A stretch of 64,000 bases of DNA from Neotamlana sargassicola (GTDB lineage Bacteria > Bacteroidota > Bacteroidia > Flavobacteriales > Flavobacteriaceae). Every line of letters begins with the position of its first letter. Positions within the stretch are counted from its first letter, which is position 1. The notes beneath the pieces were generated by a model. The model was not told where the DNA came from and did no database searches. It saw only the letters and a list, made by a program, of their open reading frames with translations. Positions 43,830-52,675 of this stretch are shown one piece after another. The translations under genes and the position numbers were made by a program. The stretch is from assembly GCF_020523965.1 (NCBI RefSeq), contig NZ_JAJAPX010000003.1, positions 434,001 through 498,000 on the forward strand, read 5' to 3'.

Positions 43830-43958
43830 AATTTATTATTTTTTATTAATTTTAATTCCCTACTAAATTAATAGATTTAATAGGATATAAAAAATATCTT
43901 ATGTTATATATCTGTTAAAAAAATCAATAAAAAAATAGATAAAAAAACTAGTAAACAG

Positions 43959-43966
43959 TAACTTTG
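43959..43966 (+). promoter_or_regulatory. -7 promoter box of fumC
   Basis: TAACTTTG, exact match, 27 bp before the start. Confidence 0.55.
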
Positions 43967-43993
43967 TTCTATTACAATTAAAAAGCATTAAAC

Positions 43994-45391
43994 ATGAGTT
44001 TTAGAATAGAAAAAGATACTATGGGCGAGGTAAAAGTACCTGCCGATAAACTTTGGGGTGCACAAACAGAACGCTCTAGAAACAACTTTAAAATAGGAGC
44101 ACCTGCTTCTATGCCATTAGAAATTGTTTACGGGTTTGCTTACTTAAAAAAAGCCGCGGCATTTACAAATTGTGAATTAGGTGTTTTACCTGTTGAAAAA
44201 CGCGATTTAATTGCGAGCGTATGCGACGAAATTTTAGCTGGTAAACACGACGACCAATTTCCATTAGTGGTTTGGCAAACAGGTTCTGGTACGCAAAGTA
44301 ACATGAATGTTAATGAAGTTATTGCTAACAGAGCACACCAATTGGCTGGAAAAATTATTGGTGAAGGCGACAAAACCATTCAGCCAAACGATGATGTAAA
44401 TAAATCGCAATCATCGAACGACACCTTCCCTACTGGAATGCATATCGCTGCTTATAAAAAAATTGTTGAAACTACTATTCCTGGAGTAAAACAATTACGT
44501 GACACGCTTCAAAAAAAATCGGAAGCTTTTAAAGATGTTGTTAAAATAGGTAGAACACATTTAATGGATGCCACTCCATTAACTCTTGGCCAAGAGCTTT
44601 CTGGCTATGTAGCTCAATTAAACCATGGCTTAAATGCTTTGGAAAATACCTTACCTCATTTAAGCGAACTAGCTTTAGGAGGAACGGCTGTTGGAACGGG
44701 CTTAAATACACCAAAAGGCTACAGCAAGCGTGTTGCTGAATTTATCGCAGATTTTACAAAACTCCCTTTTGTTACTGCTCCAAATAAGTTTGAAGCCTTA
44801 GCCGCTCACGACGCGATTGTAGAATCTCATGGTGCTTTAAAGCAACTTGCAGTTTCTTTAAACAAAATTGCAAACGATATTCGTTTAATGGCTTCTGGAC
44901 CAAGAAGTGGTATTGGTGAAATAACCATTCCCGCAAACGAACCTGGAAGCTCTATAATGCCAGGAAAAGTAAACCCAACACAATGTGAAGCCCTTACTAT
45001 GGTTTGTGCTCAAGTTATTGGTAACGATGTTGCTATTTCTGTTGGTGGTTTACAAGGACATTACGAACTAAATGTTTTTAAACCAGTGATGGCTGCTAAC
45101 ATTTTACAATCTGCTCAATTAATTGGTGATGCGTGTGTAAGTTTTGATATTAATTGTGCTTCTGGCATTGAACCAAACCAAGAAGTGATAACCAAATTAC
45201 TTAATAACTCTTTAATGCTTGTAACCGCTTTAAATACCAAAATTGGATATTATAAAGCTGCAGAAATAGCAAATACAGCGCATAAAAATGGTACAACGCT
45301 AAAAGAAGAAGCTATTAATTTAGGATATGTTACTGCCGAAGATTATGATGAATGGGTAAAACCAGAAGATATGGTTGGTAGTTTAAAATAA
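43994..45391 (+). CDS. fumC: Class II fumarate hydratase
   Basis: A 465-residue fumarase converting fumarate and L-malate in the TCA cycle without an iron-sulfur cluster. Signature [15 protein letters not shown] (catalytic Ser loop) is near residue 317; [19 protein letters not shown] (substrate binding) near residue 96; and [19 protein letters not shown] near residue 186 contains the catalytic His. The length is normal. It is monocistronic, with its own promoter and terminator. Confidence 0.97.
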   Translation: MSFRIEKDTMGEVKVPADKLWGAQTERSRNNFKIGAPASMPLEIVYGFAYLKKAAAFTNCELGVLPVEKRDLIASVCDEILAGKHDDQFPLVVWQTGSGTQSNMNVNEVIANRAHQLAGKIIGEGDKTIQPNDDVNKSQSSNDTFPTGMHIAAYKKIVETTIPGVKQLRDTLQKKSEAFKDVVKIGRTHLMDATPLTLGQELSGYVAQLNHGLNALENTLPHLSELALGGTAVGTGLNTPKGYSKRVAEFIADFTKLPFVTAPNKFEALAAHDAIVESHGALKQLAVSLNKIANDIRLMASGPRSGIGEITIPANEPGSSIMPGKVNPTQCEALTMVCAQVIGNDVAISVGGLQGHYELNVFKPVMAANILQSAQLIGDACVSFDINCASGIEPNQEVITKLLNNSLMLVTALNTKIGYYKAAEIANTAHKNGTTLKEEAINLGYVTAEDYDEWVKPEDMVGSLK

Positions 45392-45417
45392 TTTTACTCA
45401 AAACTATTTCAAAAAAA

Positions 45418-45447
45418 GGCAGGCTGAATATTCAACCTGCCTTTTTT
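45418..45447 (+). terminator. Terminator of fumC
   Basis: GGCAGG..TGAATATTCA..CCTGCC, 11-bp stem with one internal mismatch (45418-45441), then six T. Confidence 0.85.
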
Positions 45448-45519
45448 GGTTATTTGCTATTAATCAATTTCAAAACAGAAATTATTTTTCAAATGTAAAC
45501 GATAACAATTAATTAACAA

Positions 45520-46104
45520 TTATAATATGTTAAGTGTCCTTATTTTTTTTCTTATTCTGCTTAATTGCACTGGCGTTATACCTAAACATGCAGCTATTTG
45601 ATATTGAGGTATTAAATCTTCAATATGTGAAATTTCTGCTTTTAACTTTAAATATCTTTCTGTTGCTGTAAGTGTTAAAAGTTCAATTTGACGTTGAGAA
45701 TACTCCATAAAAAACGTCTCTAACATTTTAATATAAAGCTCTTTAACTTCAAGATTTTTATTGCTTAATTCTATAAATTTTTGGTAATCTGTACAGTATA
45801 TATCACAATCGGTTAACGCTTCCAAAGCATAAACAGACGGTTCCTGTTTAATTAAAGCTGTTAACGAACCAGCTACTGCAGGGCCTGTGAAAATTTTTCT
45901 ATTAAACTCTTTGCCTTTGTCATTTCGTACATAAGCCCTTACAATACCAGAAATTAAGGTAAACATATGAACGGGAATTTCACCTGCTTTCACATAACAC
46001 TCTCCTGCTCTTATACGTCTTAATTTTGAAATACTTAAAATTTCTAGATGGGATTCCTCCGAAATAGGATGAAATTTTTGCAAATACTGAATTATAGGAT
46101 TCAT
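45520..46104 (-). CDS. Crp/Fnr-family transcriptional regulator
   Basis: A 194-residue regulator with a cyclic-nucleotide-binding-like beta-roll (residues 20-115; GECYVKAGEIPVHMFTLISG) and a C-terminal winged helix (IPQYQIAACLGITPVQLSRI, then RKKI). The residues that contact cAMP in E. coli CRP are not preserved, and there are no Fnr-type Cys clusters, so the signal is unknown. It is a typical short Bacteroidota Crp-like protein. Its targets are not evident; no neighbouring gene looks like a sole target. The 46105-46326 gap beyond holds a terminator for the next gene. Confidence 0.88.
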   Translation of the reverse strand: MNPIIQYLQKFHPISEESHLEILSISKLRRIRAGECYVKAGEIPVHMFTLISGIVRAYVRNDKGKEFNRKIFTGPAVAGSLTALIKQEPSVYALEALTDCDIYCTDYQKFIELSNKNLEVKELYIKMLETFFMEYSQRQIELLTLTATERYLKLKAEISHIEDLIPQYQIAACLGITPVQLSRIRKKIRTLNIL

Positions 46105-46270
46105 AAATTTAATACCTAATTAAAAAAGGTTTTTACTCGTTATATCATTCACGAATTTAAGAATGTTACAAAGATTAAATTCCTGTTTTTCTGTATTCTG
46201 CACATATATATCGTCGATTGGAGCAAGATATTACGCTGAATGGTAATTAATGTATCTTAATTAATAAAAT

Positions 46271-46301
46271 AAAAAAAGCCTTACAATTTAAATTGCAAGG
46301 C
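46271..46301 (-). terminator. Terminator of the coiled-coil membrane protein gene
   Basis: GCCTTGCAATTT / AAATTGTAAGGC form a 12-bp stem with one mismatch on the minus strand, followed by seven T. Confidence 0.85.
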
Positions 46302-46326
46302 CTTAAATATAATTTTTAGCTAATAT

Positions 46327-47205
46327 TTATCTTAATAAAAACTCTGACGTTGATACTAAGTCTTTTTCATTAAACACATTTACTTTATAATTTCCTTTTT
46401 CAAAGTCTTCGTCTTCACCCGGATTCACGAACTCGCAAATATTTAAATTGGTGTTTTCGTAATTAAATTTACTTATTAAACTATAATTTAATGTTTTATC
46501 TTCAAAAGTTACTTGCTCGTTTAAACCTAAAGTATTTCCGTTAGGATCTATAACTTGAACATATAATTCTTGCTCTCCTGCTTGAATTAACTTGTTTTTA
46601 GCTACAATAAAACAAACACGTATTTTATCGCTTCGTCCAGCACGCTCTGTTGGAATTACCTTTCCAGAAGTTCTCACTATTACACCCGAAGCTTTTAAAT
46701 CTACGGCGCTCAATACAGAAGCATCAGAAACAACTTCAGCTAACGCATTATTCTGCACTAATAAAGAATCTGTAAACATAGCACGCTCTTCTAAACGAAT
46801 TCGTGTACTATCTAAAGATGTTGCTAAATACGAATTTTCAATTCGTAAAGAATCGTTTTGTGCTAATAAAACATCCATTTCCTTTTGCAAAGACACATAT
46901 TTTTGTTTGTATCTCCATAAACTTTTTACGTTTGTTTCAGAAATTTTTAAAGAGTCTATTAACCCTTGAATTCTTCCTCTTGCCTCAATTAAATTGTTAT
47001 TTTTAATTTCATTTTCACCAATGGCTTCATCATATTGTTTTGCCATAGCGTTTAAATCATTCATAACTAGCTGTTTTTGTTCAGCTAATTCCTTTTTTTC
47101 GTCACTGGCTTTTTTATGAAGATTCATGGCATAAAAACCAGTTGCTAAAAATAACACTACGGCTATACCTAATGCTATTTTAAGACCTTTACTTTTGTTT
47201 TCCAT
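46327..47205 (-). CDS. Membrane-anchored coiled-coil protein of unknown function
   Basis: A 292-residue protein with one N-terminal membrane helix (GLKIALGIAVVLFLATGFYA), then a long coiled coil (about residues 30-165: KKASDEKKELAEQKQLVMND, IEARGRIQGLIDSLK) and a C-terminal beta-rich domain of about 120 residues (VIVRTSGKVIPTERAGRSDK onward). Topology suggests a periplasmic coiled coil, as for envelope-spanning structural proteins. I do not recognise the family. It ends the minus-strand series 57431-46327, although a 312-bp gap and its own promoter-like box (47261-47268) may make it independent. Confidence 0.75.
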   Translation of the reverse strand: MENKSKGLKIALGIAVVLFLATGFYAMNLHKKASDEKKELAEQKQLVMNDLNAMAKQYDEAIGENEIKNNNLIEARGRIQGLIDSLKISETNVKSLWRYKQKYVSLQKEMDVLLAQNDSLRIENSYLATSLDSTRIRLEERAMFTDSLLVQNNALAEVVSDASVLSAVDLKASGVIVRTSGKVIPTERAGRSDKIRVCFIVAKNKLIQAGEQELYVQVIDPNGNTLGLNEQVTFEDKTLNYSLISKFNYENTNLNICEFVNPGEDEDFEKGNYKVNVFNEKDLVSTSEFLLR

Positions 47206-47517
47206 AATTAGTACTTTTAATCTTATTAATTTGATTCTATGCTTTTTTTAATACAACTCACAAAAATAAAAGAAGTTCAATAATAACCTTAATTTATTTC
47301 ATAAAAGTAAAAATAGTTATCAATAAACAGCATTTTATCTATATTTTTGCAATATTTTTATGTTTAAAGCATTTACAAGTTATACGTTAACATAATTTAA
47401 AAAGATGTTTTACAACAATTAATTTATTAAACAAAACAAAAAAAATAAACGTAACACACTAAAAAACAACATATTGTTACTAATTAAAATTTTGTTAAAT
47501 TTTGGTTTTAGTAAATG
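47206..47517. other. Gene-free AT-rich interval
   Basis: No gene or strong hairpin seen. TATTTTTG on the minus strand at 47261-47268 is a possible -7 box for the coiled-coil gene, 56 bp from its ATG. Confidence 0.4.
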
Positions 47518-49215
47518 CTAATTCGAAATTGCTTTTAAAGAATCTAATTGTTTTTGAAGTTTTTCTAATAATTCTGCTTTATCGTCTTTCACAGGAATGA
47601 TTTTACTAATTGAATCTTTGTAAGTTTGGGCAATGTCAATTTCTTTTGGCACTTCTTGATAATAATAGCCAATACCTTCGCTTGCGCGCCACGCTTCGTT
47701 AAGTTGTTCGTAAACTGTTTTGTCCCATTGGCTTGGATGCTTAACATCTATCCAGATAACATCACGGTACTCACTATCAACTAAAACCAAGTCTGGAGTT
47801 GCAGAACCATCAAATTGTTGTGAATTAGAATCGCTAATTGAAGACACCGTACCCATAAAAAACATACGTTTTTTTCCTGCTATATTTTTTATATACGGGC
47901 GAAACTCAACTGGCGTGTTTGCCGACCAATCGTATTCTTTACGAGACTCTTTTACTTTTAATGGCATCGCAGAAACACCTGCGTAACCCTGTTTTTTAGC
48001 TGCATGATTGTAATAATACAACTTATCCGTGCCATCGGCAGGTACAAACACACTAAAGCTTAAACTAGTGCGCTCCTCGCCTACGGGCTCTAAGCCAAAC
48101 CAATGATATAAACCACTGTAAGCACCTGTTTCAGTATCGGAAAAATCGAAATCAGTAACATAAGGTTGTTGGTTTTGGTCTTTTGGCATTTCTGGAATTT
48201 TAACCGCTGTTTCCATGTTCCACGGTAATGGATCGCTAAAACCACCTAAAAACTTTAAAGATTCTGCCTGTAATTGTGAAACCGATTCAGCTAAAGTGTT
48301 TTGGCGTGTTAAATACTCATGATTTTTCATTTCGTCTGGACTCACGTAGGTTCCTTTTCCTATTAAAATACGCTCAATATAATCGCTCATATCATGCGCG
48401 CCGCTATCAATAACCATAACACCGCCAAAGGTTGGGTACGGGAATAAAAAGCCTTTCCATTTAATTAAACTCACCACTTCCACCCATTTTCCAGTGTCGT
48501 TTTTCATGTAATACGTATCGCTTGGCTCCATATTAAACAACTGAAAAATATTGAAGCGTTGCACAACAGCATTGTAGGTGTTTCGGCTAAACTTTAACGA
48601 TTCTCCAATTGAAAAAGTAACTGATATTCTATTTTCATTTGAAAATCTAGGAAACGGCGTTGTACTAGATACCGCAAAAACTTCTTCTGTGTTATCAGTC
48701 ATTCCTTGCCACATGTATTTTTCGGTTGGCTGAATGGCCATAGTCCATTTATTATCGTCTCCAATTCTCACTAAATGTGGTAACGACACATCTTTAGTTT
48801 CACCTACACTTTCGTTAGCCATAGAAAACACATTTCGCAATGGCTGAATACGCTCGTTTTGGGTTAATGGTAATTCGTGAATTTCAACTTTATTTAAATT
48901 ATTAAACACATAATAGGTTTTCATGTAATCGTACATTTTAAAATGCCAACCAACGACATAAAGCGCTCCAAAAAATACAAGCATTAATGTTAAAATCCCT
49001 AAGCGACCCGCTGTACTAGAACTGCTTCTAAACTTACGCAACCCTAGTATTAATACAATTAAACTTAGTAGAATTACAAAAATGTATTTACGAACAAATA
49101 ATAATGCTGGTTGATAATCGTCTCGCAAAACGAATAAAACAATAAGTAGAATTAGTAAACCTAAAATTGTAAATACTTTTTGCTTAGTTCCTTTTTTCCA
49201 GTAGTTTTTTATCAT
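47518..49215 (-). CDS. Large membrane protein of unknown function
   Basis: A 565-residue protein. Three hydrophobic helices lie in the first 90 residues (VFTILGLLILLIVLFVL; YIFVILLSLIVLILGL; LGILTLMLVFFGALYVVGWH). The remaining 470 residues form one large soluble portion, probably extracytoplasmic, with Trp/Tyr-rich patches (KWTMAIQPTEKYMWQGMTDN) and a C-terminal coil (DKAELLEKLQKQLDSLKAIS). I do not recognise a family. It lies 85 bp after a small membrane protein gene in the AAA+ gene series, suggesting a membrane complex. Confidence 0.7.
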   Translation of the reverse strand: MIKNYWKKGTKQKVFTILGLLILLIVLFVLRDDYQPALLFVRKYIFVILLSLIVLILGLRKFRSSSSTAGRLGILTLMLVFFGALYVVGWHFKMYDYMKTYYVFNNLNKVEIHELPLTQNERIQPLRNVFSMANESVGETKDVSLPHLVRIGDDNKWTMAIQPTEKYMWQGMTDNTEEVFAVSSTTPFPRFSNENRISVTFSIGESLKFSRNTYNAVVQRFNIFQLFNMEPSDTYYMKNDTGKWVEVVSLIKWKGFLFPYPTFGGVMVIDSGAHDMSDYIERILIGKGTYVSPDEMKNHEYLTRQNTLAESVSQLQAESLKFLGGFSDPLPWNMETAVKIPEMPKDQNQQPYVTDFDFSDTETGAYSGLYHWFGLEPVGEERTSLSFSVFVPADGTDKLYYYNHAAKKQGYAGVSAMPLKVKESRKEYDWSANTPVEFRPYIKNIAGKKRMFFMGTVSSISDSNSQQFDGSATPDLVLVDSEYRDVIWIDVKHPSQWDKTVYEQLNEAWRASEGIGYYYQEVPKEIDIAQTYKDSISKIIPVKDDKAELLEKLQKQLDSLKAISN

Positions 49216-49273
49216 TTTTTTATTGTTCCTGAATAGGCAGGAATTATTTTAAATTAATTTTCATTTTCAAGAC

Positions 49274-49297
49274 ACCTCGACTGCGCTGAGTGTAACA
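49274..49297 (+). repeat. Half-copy of the TTGAGCGNAGTCGA repeat family
   Basis: ACCTCGACTGCGCTGAGTGT (then AACA) resembles one arm of the stem-loop at 20022-20078. It lies 3 bp past the stop of the 49301-49813 gene. Confidence 0.4.
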
Positions 49298-49300
49298 AAA

Positions 49301-49813
49301 TTAAAGAAGTCCTTTATCTTTTAAACGTTCGCGAGCACTTTTTTCATTTGGCTTCGCTTCTTCTTTCATAACTTCAATATCTTTGTTTTCTCCTGTTTTT
49401 AAATCTTCAATAAAATCCCTTCCTTTTTCAATGGTGTCTTGCACTATATCTTCTAAAGAATCTGTTTGCTCTTCAATAACTTCCGACGATTTAAAAATAA
49501 AATGTGCCAAATAAGTTCCAGCTAAAGTACCAACCAACATGGATGCGAATATTGAAATTGTGGCTAAGTTAATTGGAATTAAAAAACGAACTATAACAAT
49601 TCCTATTAAAAACAAAAAACCTAAAAACAATAAGCGTATTAAAAATTTTTGCTGATATATAAAACCTGTTTTGTCTGTTGATTTCATTTGTAATTCTTTA
49701 GAATACATAATTTTATTAAAAAACCTGTAAACTTTATTACTGTGCGATTCTCTCCAGTAAATAAATGCACCAAATAAAATGGATGCGATAAAAATTATTA
49801 ATTCTAGTGTCAT
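49301..49813 (-). CDS. Small membrane protein of unknown function
   Basis: A 170-residue protein. Hydrophobic helices at about 2-18 (LELIIFIASILFGAFIYW), 56-80 (FLIRLLFLGFLFLIGIVIVR) and 84-110 precede an acidic/basic cytoplasmic tail (EQTDSLEDIVQDTIEKGRDF, and ending ARERLKDKGLL). No family is recognised. It is placed between the 412-aa soluble protein gene (58 bp) and the large membrane protein gene (85 bp), in one direction. Confidence 0.7.
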   Translation of the reverse strand: MTLELIIFIASILFGAFIYWRESHSNKVYRFFNKIMYSKELQMKSTDKTGFIYQQKFLIRLLFLGFLFLIGIVIVRFLIPINLATISIFASMLVGTLAGTYLAHFIFKSSEVIEEQTDSLEDIVQDTIEKGRDFIEDLKTGENKDIEVMKEEAKPNEKSARERLKDKGLL

Positions 49814-49871
49814 GGTTTATGAGTTTGAAGTTTGAAGCTTGTTACAGAACCTTTATTTTATTTGTCTTAAA

Positions 49872-51110
49872 TTATTCAATATTGTTACTAATAGTTTCAA
49901 TTACCCAGTCTTTAAAGGAATCGTCCCAAGACTCAAAAGCCTTATAAAATGCAGGTTTATCGTACCAATACCAAAATAAAACATCTTTTGGCGCCACATT
50001 TACCAATAATTGCCAAATTAAATCTTGGTGAGACGCTTGCAGCGACGAATGTGGTTTGTGCAAAGCTTCAAAAAGTGTATCATCTACAATATCGGCGCGT
50101 TTAAATTGATTGCTTACTTCTAGCTTTTCTAGATAACGTTCTACACTCATTAATCGCTTTCTATCGTCAATTGTAAGTTTATTTAAATAGCTTTTAGTTA
50201 AAATTGAATTGGTTAAAATATCATATAAAGGATGCTGAGTTTCCTTTAAAAGTTGTGCCATTTCAAACAATTTAATGCGCTCGTAACGTTTGGTTTTTAC
50301 AACTTCTTCTAAATTACATTCAATAATCATGTGGTCGCGCAATTTATCCATTAATTCTCGTTGTTTAATATGATAAATTAACACATCGTAATTGGTGTCT
50401 TTTATGGCTTCTTTATGCCACTTTTCATCTTCAAAAATAACGATTGGTGAAATAAAATCACGCAAAACGTAAACGCCACCAAATGCTCTGGTGTAAAAGG
50501 AATTGGTTTCATGTTCTAAAACATGTAAGTTTAAATTCCTGTTTCGTAAATCACCATACGCTTTCGCGGAAGCTAATAATTGCTTATGAATACTTTCGTC
50601 TATAAAATTATTATCTCTTTTAAAAACTTCAACAAGCTCTAATTGCTCTTTTTGAATTTTATTTAAATCGTCAACAAAATGAAAATGAACCTTAATTTTA
50701 TCGTATTTCAAAACATCTAAAGGCTCGTAAAAAGCATCAATACCTTGATCGAAATCAAGACACAAAGCCGAATCTCGTGTGATGTCTTTAATTTTATCGC
50801 CGTGAACTCTAAAAACATATTTCATAACCTCTTTATCGAAGGTATGAAACGGTAAATACACTGGTTTTCCCTTTTGCTGTGGCGAAATTAAAATACCATG
50901 CGGATTTGCTTCCCCATTATTTAAATAATTTATATCGTTTTTTTCTTCAGCAATTTCTGGGCTCCAACCTATGCCATCTATACTAAATGTTTTTAGCTTA
51001 GTTTCTGTAAACCCTAGTTTTACCAAGCCTTTATTGTAACGTTCTACAAGCTTGCCGCTTACCGGAATAAGCTCACTTCTGTATAAATTGGCTTGTTTTA
51101 GTTTATTCAT
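49872..51110 (-). CDS. Uncharacterised soluble protein (possibly DUF6638)
   Basis: A 412-residue soluble, mostly helical protein. It begins MNKLKQANLYRSELIPVSGK and has well-formed conserved-looking blocks (NPHGILISPQQKGKPVYLPF; TFDKEVMKYVFRVHGDK; WYWYDKPAFYKAFESWDDSF near the C-terminus). I recall such proteins in Flavobacteriia as DUF6638, but cannot confirm it. No signal peptide. It lies between the alpha/beta hydrolase (39 bp) and the small membrane protein (58 bp) in the AAA+ series. Function unknown. Confidence 0.7.
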   Translation of the reverse strand: MNKLKQANLYRSELIPVSGKLVERYNKGLVKLGFTETKLKTFSIDGIGWSPEIAEEKNDINYLNNGEANPHGILISPQQKGKPVYLPFHTFDKEVMKYVFRVHGDKIKDITRDSALCLDFDQGIDAFYEPLDVLKYDKIKVHFHFVDDLNKIQKEQLELVEVFKRDNNFIDESIHKQLLASAKAYGDLRNRNLNLHVLEHETNSFYTRAFGGVYVLRDFISPIVIFEDEKWHKEAIKDTNYDVLIYHIKQRELMDKLRDHMIIECNLEEVVKTKRYERIKLFEMAQLLKETQHPLYDILTNSILTKSYLNKLTIDDRKRLMSVERYLEKLEVSNQFKRADIVDDTLFEALHKPHSSLQASHQDLIWQLLVNVAPKDVLFWYWYDKPAFYKAFESWDDSFKDWVIETISNNIE

Positions 51111-51149
51111 TTTTAATTAAATAAGTTGAAATAGATTCTACTCTTAATT

Positions 51150-51995
51150 TTAAAGTCTTATTTCATCACCTTTAAATGGTTTATAAAAAAAGGTTTCTAT
51201 AATTTGATTAAATAATTCGGGCCCGTTTTTAGATACAAAATGATTTACCCCAGGAAGAAAACATAAATTAGCTTTTTCAATATTCTGGTAAATTTTGAAT
51301 GTATGTTCTTCTCGAATCATATCCCTGTCGGTAGACATCACTAAAACAGGACATTTAATTTTATGCAAATCATCAATGGTAATATTAGGCTGAAATTCCA
51401 TCATGCGAACTCTTTGTTGAGTTACTTTCCAATTTTGAGTGGTGTCTTTTTTTGCTAGCATTTTATCGGCATGCTTTCGTCGTTCCTTAATTTGCTTGTA
51501 AACAACTGGATAAAGCGCCGTAGTATCGGGTGTAAGATTCGCTGAAAATGCTACTATTTTTTTCACCTTTTCAGGATAGTGAATTGCCAATAACAAAGCT
51601 AAAATTGCTCCATCACTTCTACCTAAAACATAGGTTGAGTCTAATTTCTCATGATCTAAAATAGCAACGATATCTTTGGCAATTTGCTTATAGGTTAAAC
51701 TTTCGTCTCCAAGTTCGCTTTTTCCGCGTCCTCTGCAATCCATGACAATGACTTTATACTTTTTAGAAAAGTACTCAATTTGTGGCTTCATATACGCAAT
51801 ATCTCCACCGTTGCCATGAATTAACACGAGCGGTTCGCCTTCACCATATATTTCATAATATTGCTTATCTCCATTAACCGATATAAAGTTACCTACTTCA
51901 TTATTATTTCCATATGAAGATTGTGCATTAGAGAAGTTTAGCATGCCTAAAATTAAAATTATGGTTATGTAAGTTTTTTGGAAATTATATGTCAT
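51150..51995 (-). CDS. Exported alpha/beta hydrolase
   Basis: A 281-residue alpha/beta-hydrolase with a signal peptide (FQKTYITIILILGMLNFSNA). The oxyanion block LVLIHGNGGDIAYM is followed by nucleophile Ser in YVLGRSDGAIL (GxSxG), acid Asp in MSTDRDMI, and His in LPGVNHFVSK. It probably works in the periplasm as an esterase or peptidase-like enzyme; the substrate is unknown. It lies between the Nudix hydrolase and the 412-aa protein in the AAA+ series, and both of these appear to be passengers rather than structural parts. Confidence 0.88.
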   Translation of the reverse strand: MTYNFQKTYITIILILGMLNFSNAQSSYGNNNEVGNFISVNGDKQYYEIYGEGEPLVLIHGNGGDIAYMKPQIEYFSKKYKVIVMDCRGRGKSELGDESLTYKQIAKDIVAILDHEKLDSTYVLGRSDGAILALLLAIHYPEKVKKIVAFSANLTPDTTALYPVVYKQIKERRKHADKMLAKKDTTQNWKVTQQRVRMMEFQPNITIDDLHKIKCPVLVMSTDRDMIREEHTFKIYQNIEKANLCFLPGVNHFVSKNGPELFNQIIETFFYKPFKGDEIRL

Positions 51996-52066
51996 TGGTT
52001 TTAGATATTGTAATATTAAACTAGAAAACTAGATTTCGATTTTGTTTGTTTTTATAGAGGATTACT

Positions 52067-52651
52067 CTAACTCAGCACTCCATTTATTTGCGCATACTGC
52101 AAAAGCATAATGGTTTTTGCATCAATAATTTCAAAATTCTGTATCATCTCGATAGCTTTGGTAAAAGGAAGTTCTAGAACTTCAATTTCTTCATCTTCAA
52201 TTTCTAGTCCGCCACCATCATTTATTTTCATGCTATCATCATATTCTGCAATAAAAAGAAACATTTTTTCGGTTACAGCTCCAGGTGAAGTGTAACACTC
52301 CAAAACCTTTTTAGCACTATTAATTTTATAACCAACTTCTTCTTCTACTTCGCGAATAATGCATACTTCTGGTTCTTCATTTTTATCTAAAGCTCCTGCG
52401 CAAACTTCAATAGACATACCGTCTGCTGGTGTATTTACATAAGCAGGCATACGAAATTGTTTAGTTAAAATTACCGTTTTTTTTGCTTTATTATACAACA
52501 AAATACCTGTGCCGTTACCACGATCGTAACTTTCGCGAGATAACGTACGCCAATCGCCATTTTCGAATTTATAATCGTAATCTACACGATACAAAGTTGC
52601 CCATTCGTTGGCTAATATGTTTTTGTTGATATTTCTTAATTTATCTTCCAT
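52067..52651 (-). CDS. Nudix hydrolase (GDP-mannose pyrophosphatase NudK-like)
   Basis: A 194-residue Nudix enzyme. The Nudix box runs from GALDKNEEPEVC to IIREVEEEVGY (the REVEEEVG core is complete), preceded by SIEVCAGALD. Length and the flanking KTVILTKQFRMPAYVN and YTSPGAVTEKMFLFIAEYD blocks fit the NudK/ADP-ribose pyrophosphatase branch, which hydrolyses nucleoside-diphosphate sugars. It starts 24 bp after the AAA+ ATPase stop, so it is co-transcribed with it. Confidence 0.9.
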   Translation of the reverse strand: MEDKLRNINKNILANEWATLYRVDYDYKFENGDWRTLSRESYDRGNGTGILLYNKAKKTVILTKQFRMPAYVNTPADGMSIEVCAGALDKNEEPEVCIIREVEEEVGYKINSAKKVLECYTSPGAVTEKMFLFIAEYDDSMKINDGGGLEIEDEEIEVLELPFTKAIEMIQNFEIIDAKTIMLLQYAQINGVLS

Positions 52652-52675
52652 TAAAATTTTATTTATGCTTAACAG